Shown here piece after piece: positions 13,106 to 13,612 of a DNA stretch of 13,612 nt. The stretch is from Ruminococcus sp. GTDB lineage: Bacteria > Bacillota > Clostridia > Oscillospirales > Acutalibacteraceae. Below the pieces are notes generated by a model, which searched no databases, was not told the origin of the DNA, and was given only the letters and a program-made list of their open reading frames with translations. The stretch is from assembly GCA_017502425.1 (NCBI GenBank), contig JAFVVB010000088.1, forward strand, positions 1-13,612. The letters are read 5' to 3'. Position 1 is the first letter of the stretch, and every line of letters starts with the position of its first letter. Made by a program: the position numbers and the translations under genes.

Positions 13106-13612
13106 TTATGTGTCCCATTTATAACCGAGACCCCATACAGTAACGATGTATTTAGGGTTAGATGGTTCGTCTTCAACTTTCATTCTCAGACGTCTGATGT
13201 TAACGTCAACGATTTTTTCCTCGCCGACATATGCTTCGCCCCATACGTGGTTGAGAATATCAGTACGGTCAAGAGCTACACCAGGGTTGGAGAAGAAGTA
13301 CTCCATAATCTGGAATTCAACCTGAGTGAGTTCAATCATCTTACCGTTCTTCATCAAAGCACGGTTTCTGAGATTCAATGTGAAGATACCGGATTTGAGC
13401 TCTTCTTTGAAGTTGTTTTCTGCTCTCTGTTCAGCGAGTGCTACTCTACGATAAAGTGCATCAACACGTGCTGTGAGCTCAGAAGGTGAGAATGGTTTAG
13501 TGATGTAGTCATCGGCACCGAGCATAAGACCGGTTACTTTATCCATCTCCTGAGTTTTAGCGCTGAGCATAATAATACCGATACCGCTGTTTTTATTACG
13601 CAGTTCTTTACA
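13106..13612 (-). CDS. OmpR-family response regulator, N-terminus beyond window
   Basis: The frame is open to the window edge, giving 168 C-terminal residues. The visible receiver end has IIMLSAK (conserved Ser and downstream turn) and DDYITKPFSPSEL with the conserved Lys. The phospho-acceptor Asp lies upstream outside the window. A linker follows, then an OmpR/PhoB winged-helix DNA-binding domain. That domain contains LTQVEFQIMEYFFSNPG, the recognition-helix region VDVNIRRLRMKVE, and the terminal YIVTVWGLGYKWDT wing. The stop at 13106-13108 is 61 nt before the kinase ATG, and that gap holds only the kinase ribosome binding site. It is a typical regulator of membrane-stress or cell-envelope genes, but targets cannot be read from the sequence. 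Confidence 0.95.
   Translation of the reverse strand, partial: CKELRNKNSGIGIIMLSAKTQEMDKVTGLMLGADDYITKPFSPSELTARVDALYRRVALAEQRAENNFKEELKSGIFTLNLRNRALMKNGKMIELTQVEFQIMEYFFSNPGVALDRTDILNHVWGEAYVGEEKIVDVNIRRLRMKVEDEPSNPKYIVTVWGLGYKWDT

Overview
The window looks like a chromosomal segment of a low-GC, endospore-lineage Firmicute, most likely a Clostridia member of the Ruminococcaceae/Oscillospiraceae type. This is inferred from four things: a cysteine T-box ahead of cysE-cysS, a PdaB-like deacetylase, the pairing of a YqhQ/DUF1385 protein with prmC, and strong AGGAGG-type ribosome binding sites with TTGACA/TATAAT-like promoters. No rRNA, tRNA, CRISPR array, insertion sequence or phage gene was seen.

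Left part, plus strand (1-2660). The window opens in the 3' end of a gene for a cysteine-rich DnaJ-like zinc-finger protein, closed by a strong terminator (316-351). Next is a unit with a good promoter (514-542) and a leader of about 270 nt. The leader holds a 27-codon ORF (574-657), possible attenuator hairpins and mutually exclusive stems. It precedes a short MgtE-family Mg2+ transporter gene (823-1503) that keeps only the transmembrane domain and lacks the cytosolic N and CBS sensor domains. A near-consensus promoter (1533-1561) then drives two uncharacterised genes: a zinc-finger protein with a TTG start and a 97-residue membrane protein. They end at a bidirectional terminator (2623-2654) shared with the convergent minus-strand genes.

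Right part, minus strand, read from 13612 down to 2708. A response regulator (cut by the window edge) and its histidine kinase are followed with a 3-nt gap by a yqhQ-like gene and then prmC. recA has its own promoter and a LexA-like site, and is followed by recX, rimO and pgsA with gaps or overlaps of 1-16 nt. Only about 5 nt past the pgsA stop begins a new promoter and a T-box leader with a TGC (Cys) specifier. This controls cysE and cysS, which overlap by ATGA and link cysteine synthesis to its charging onto tRNA. A PdaB-like deacetylase gene follows; its ribosome binding site lies inside a terminator-like hairpin just after cysS.

The most interesting candidate is the mgtE leader. The transporter has lost its own Mg2+-sensing domains, and its mRNA leader carries a translated-looking small ORF and alternative RNA folds, so control may have moved from protein to RNA. 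This is inference; no M-box match was recognised. The rest is mostly housekeeping with standard regulation.
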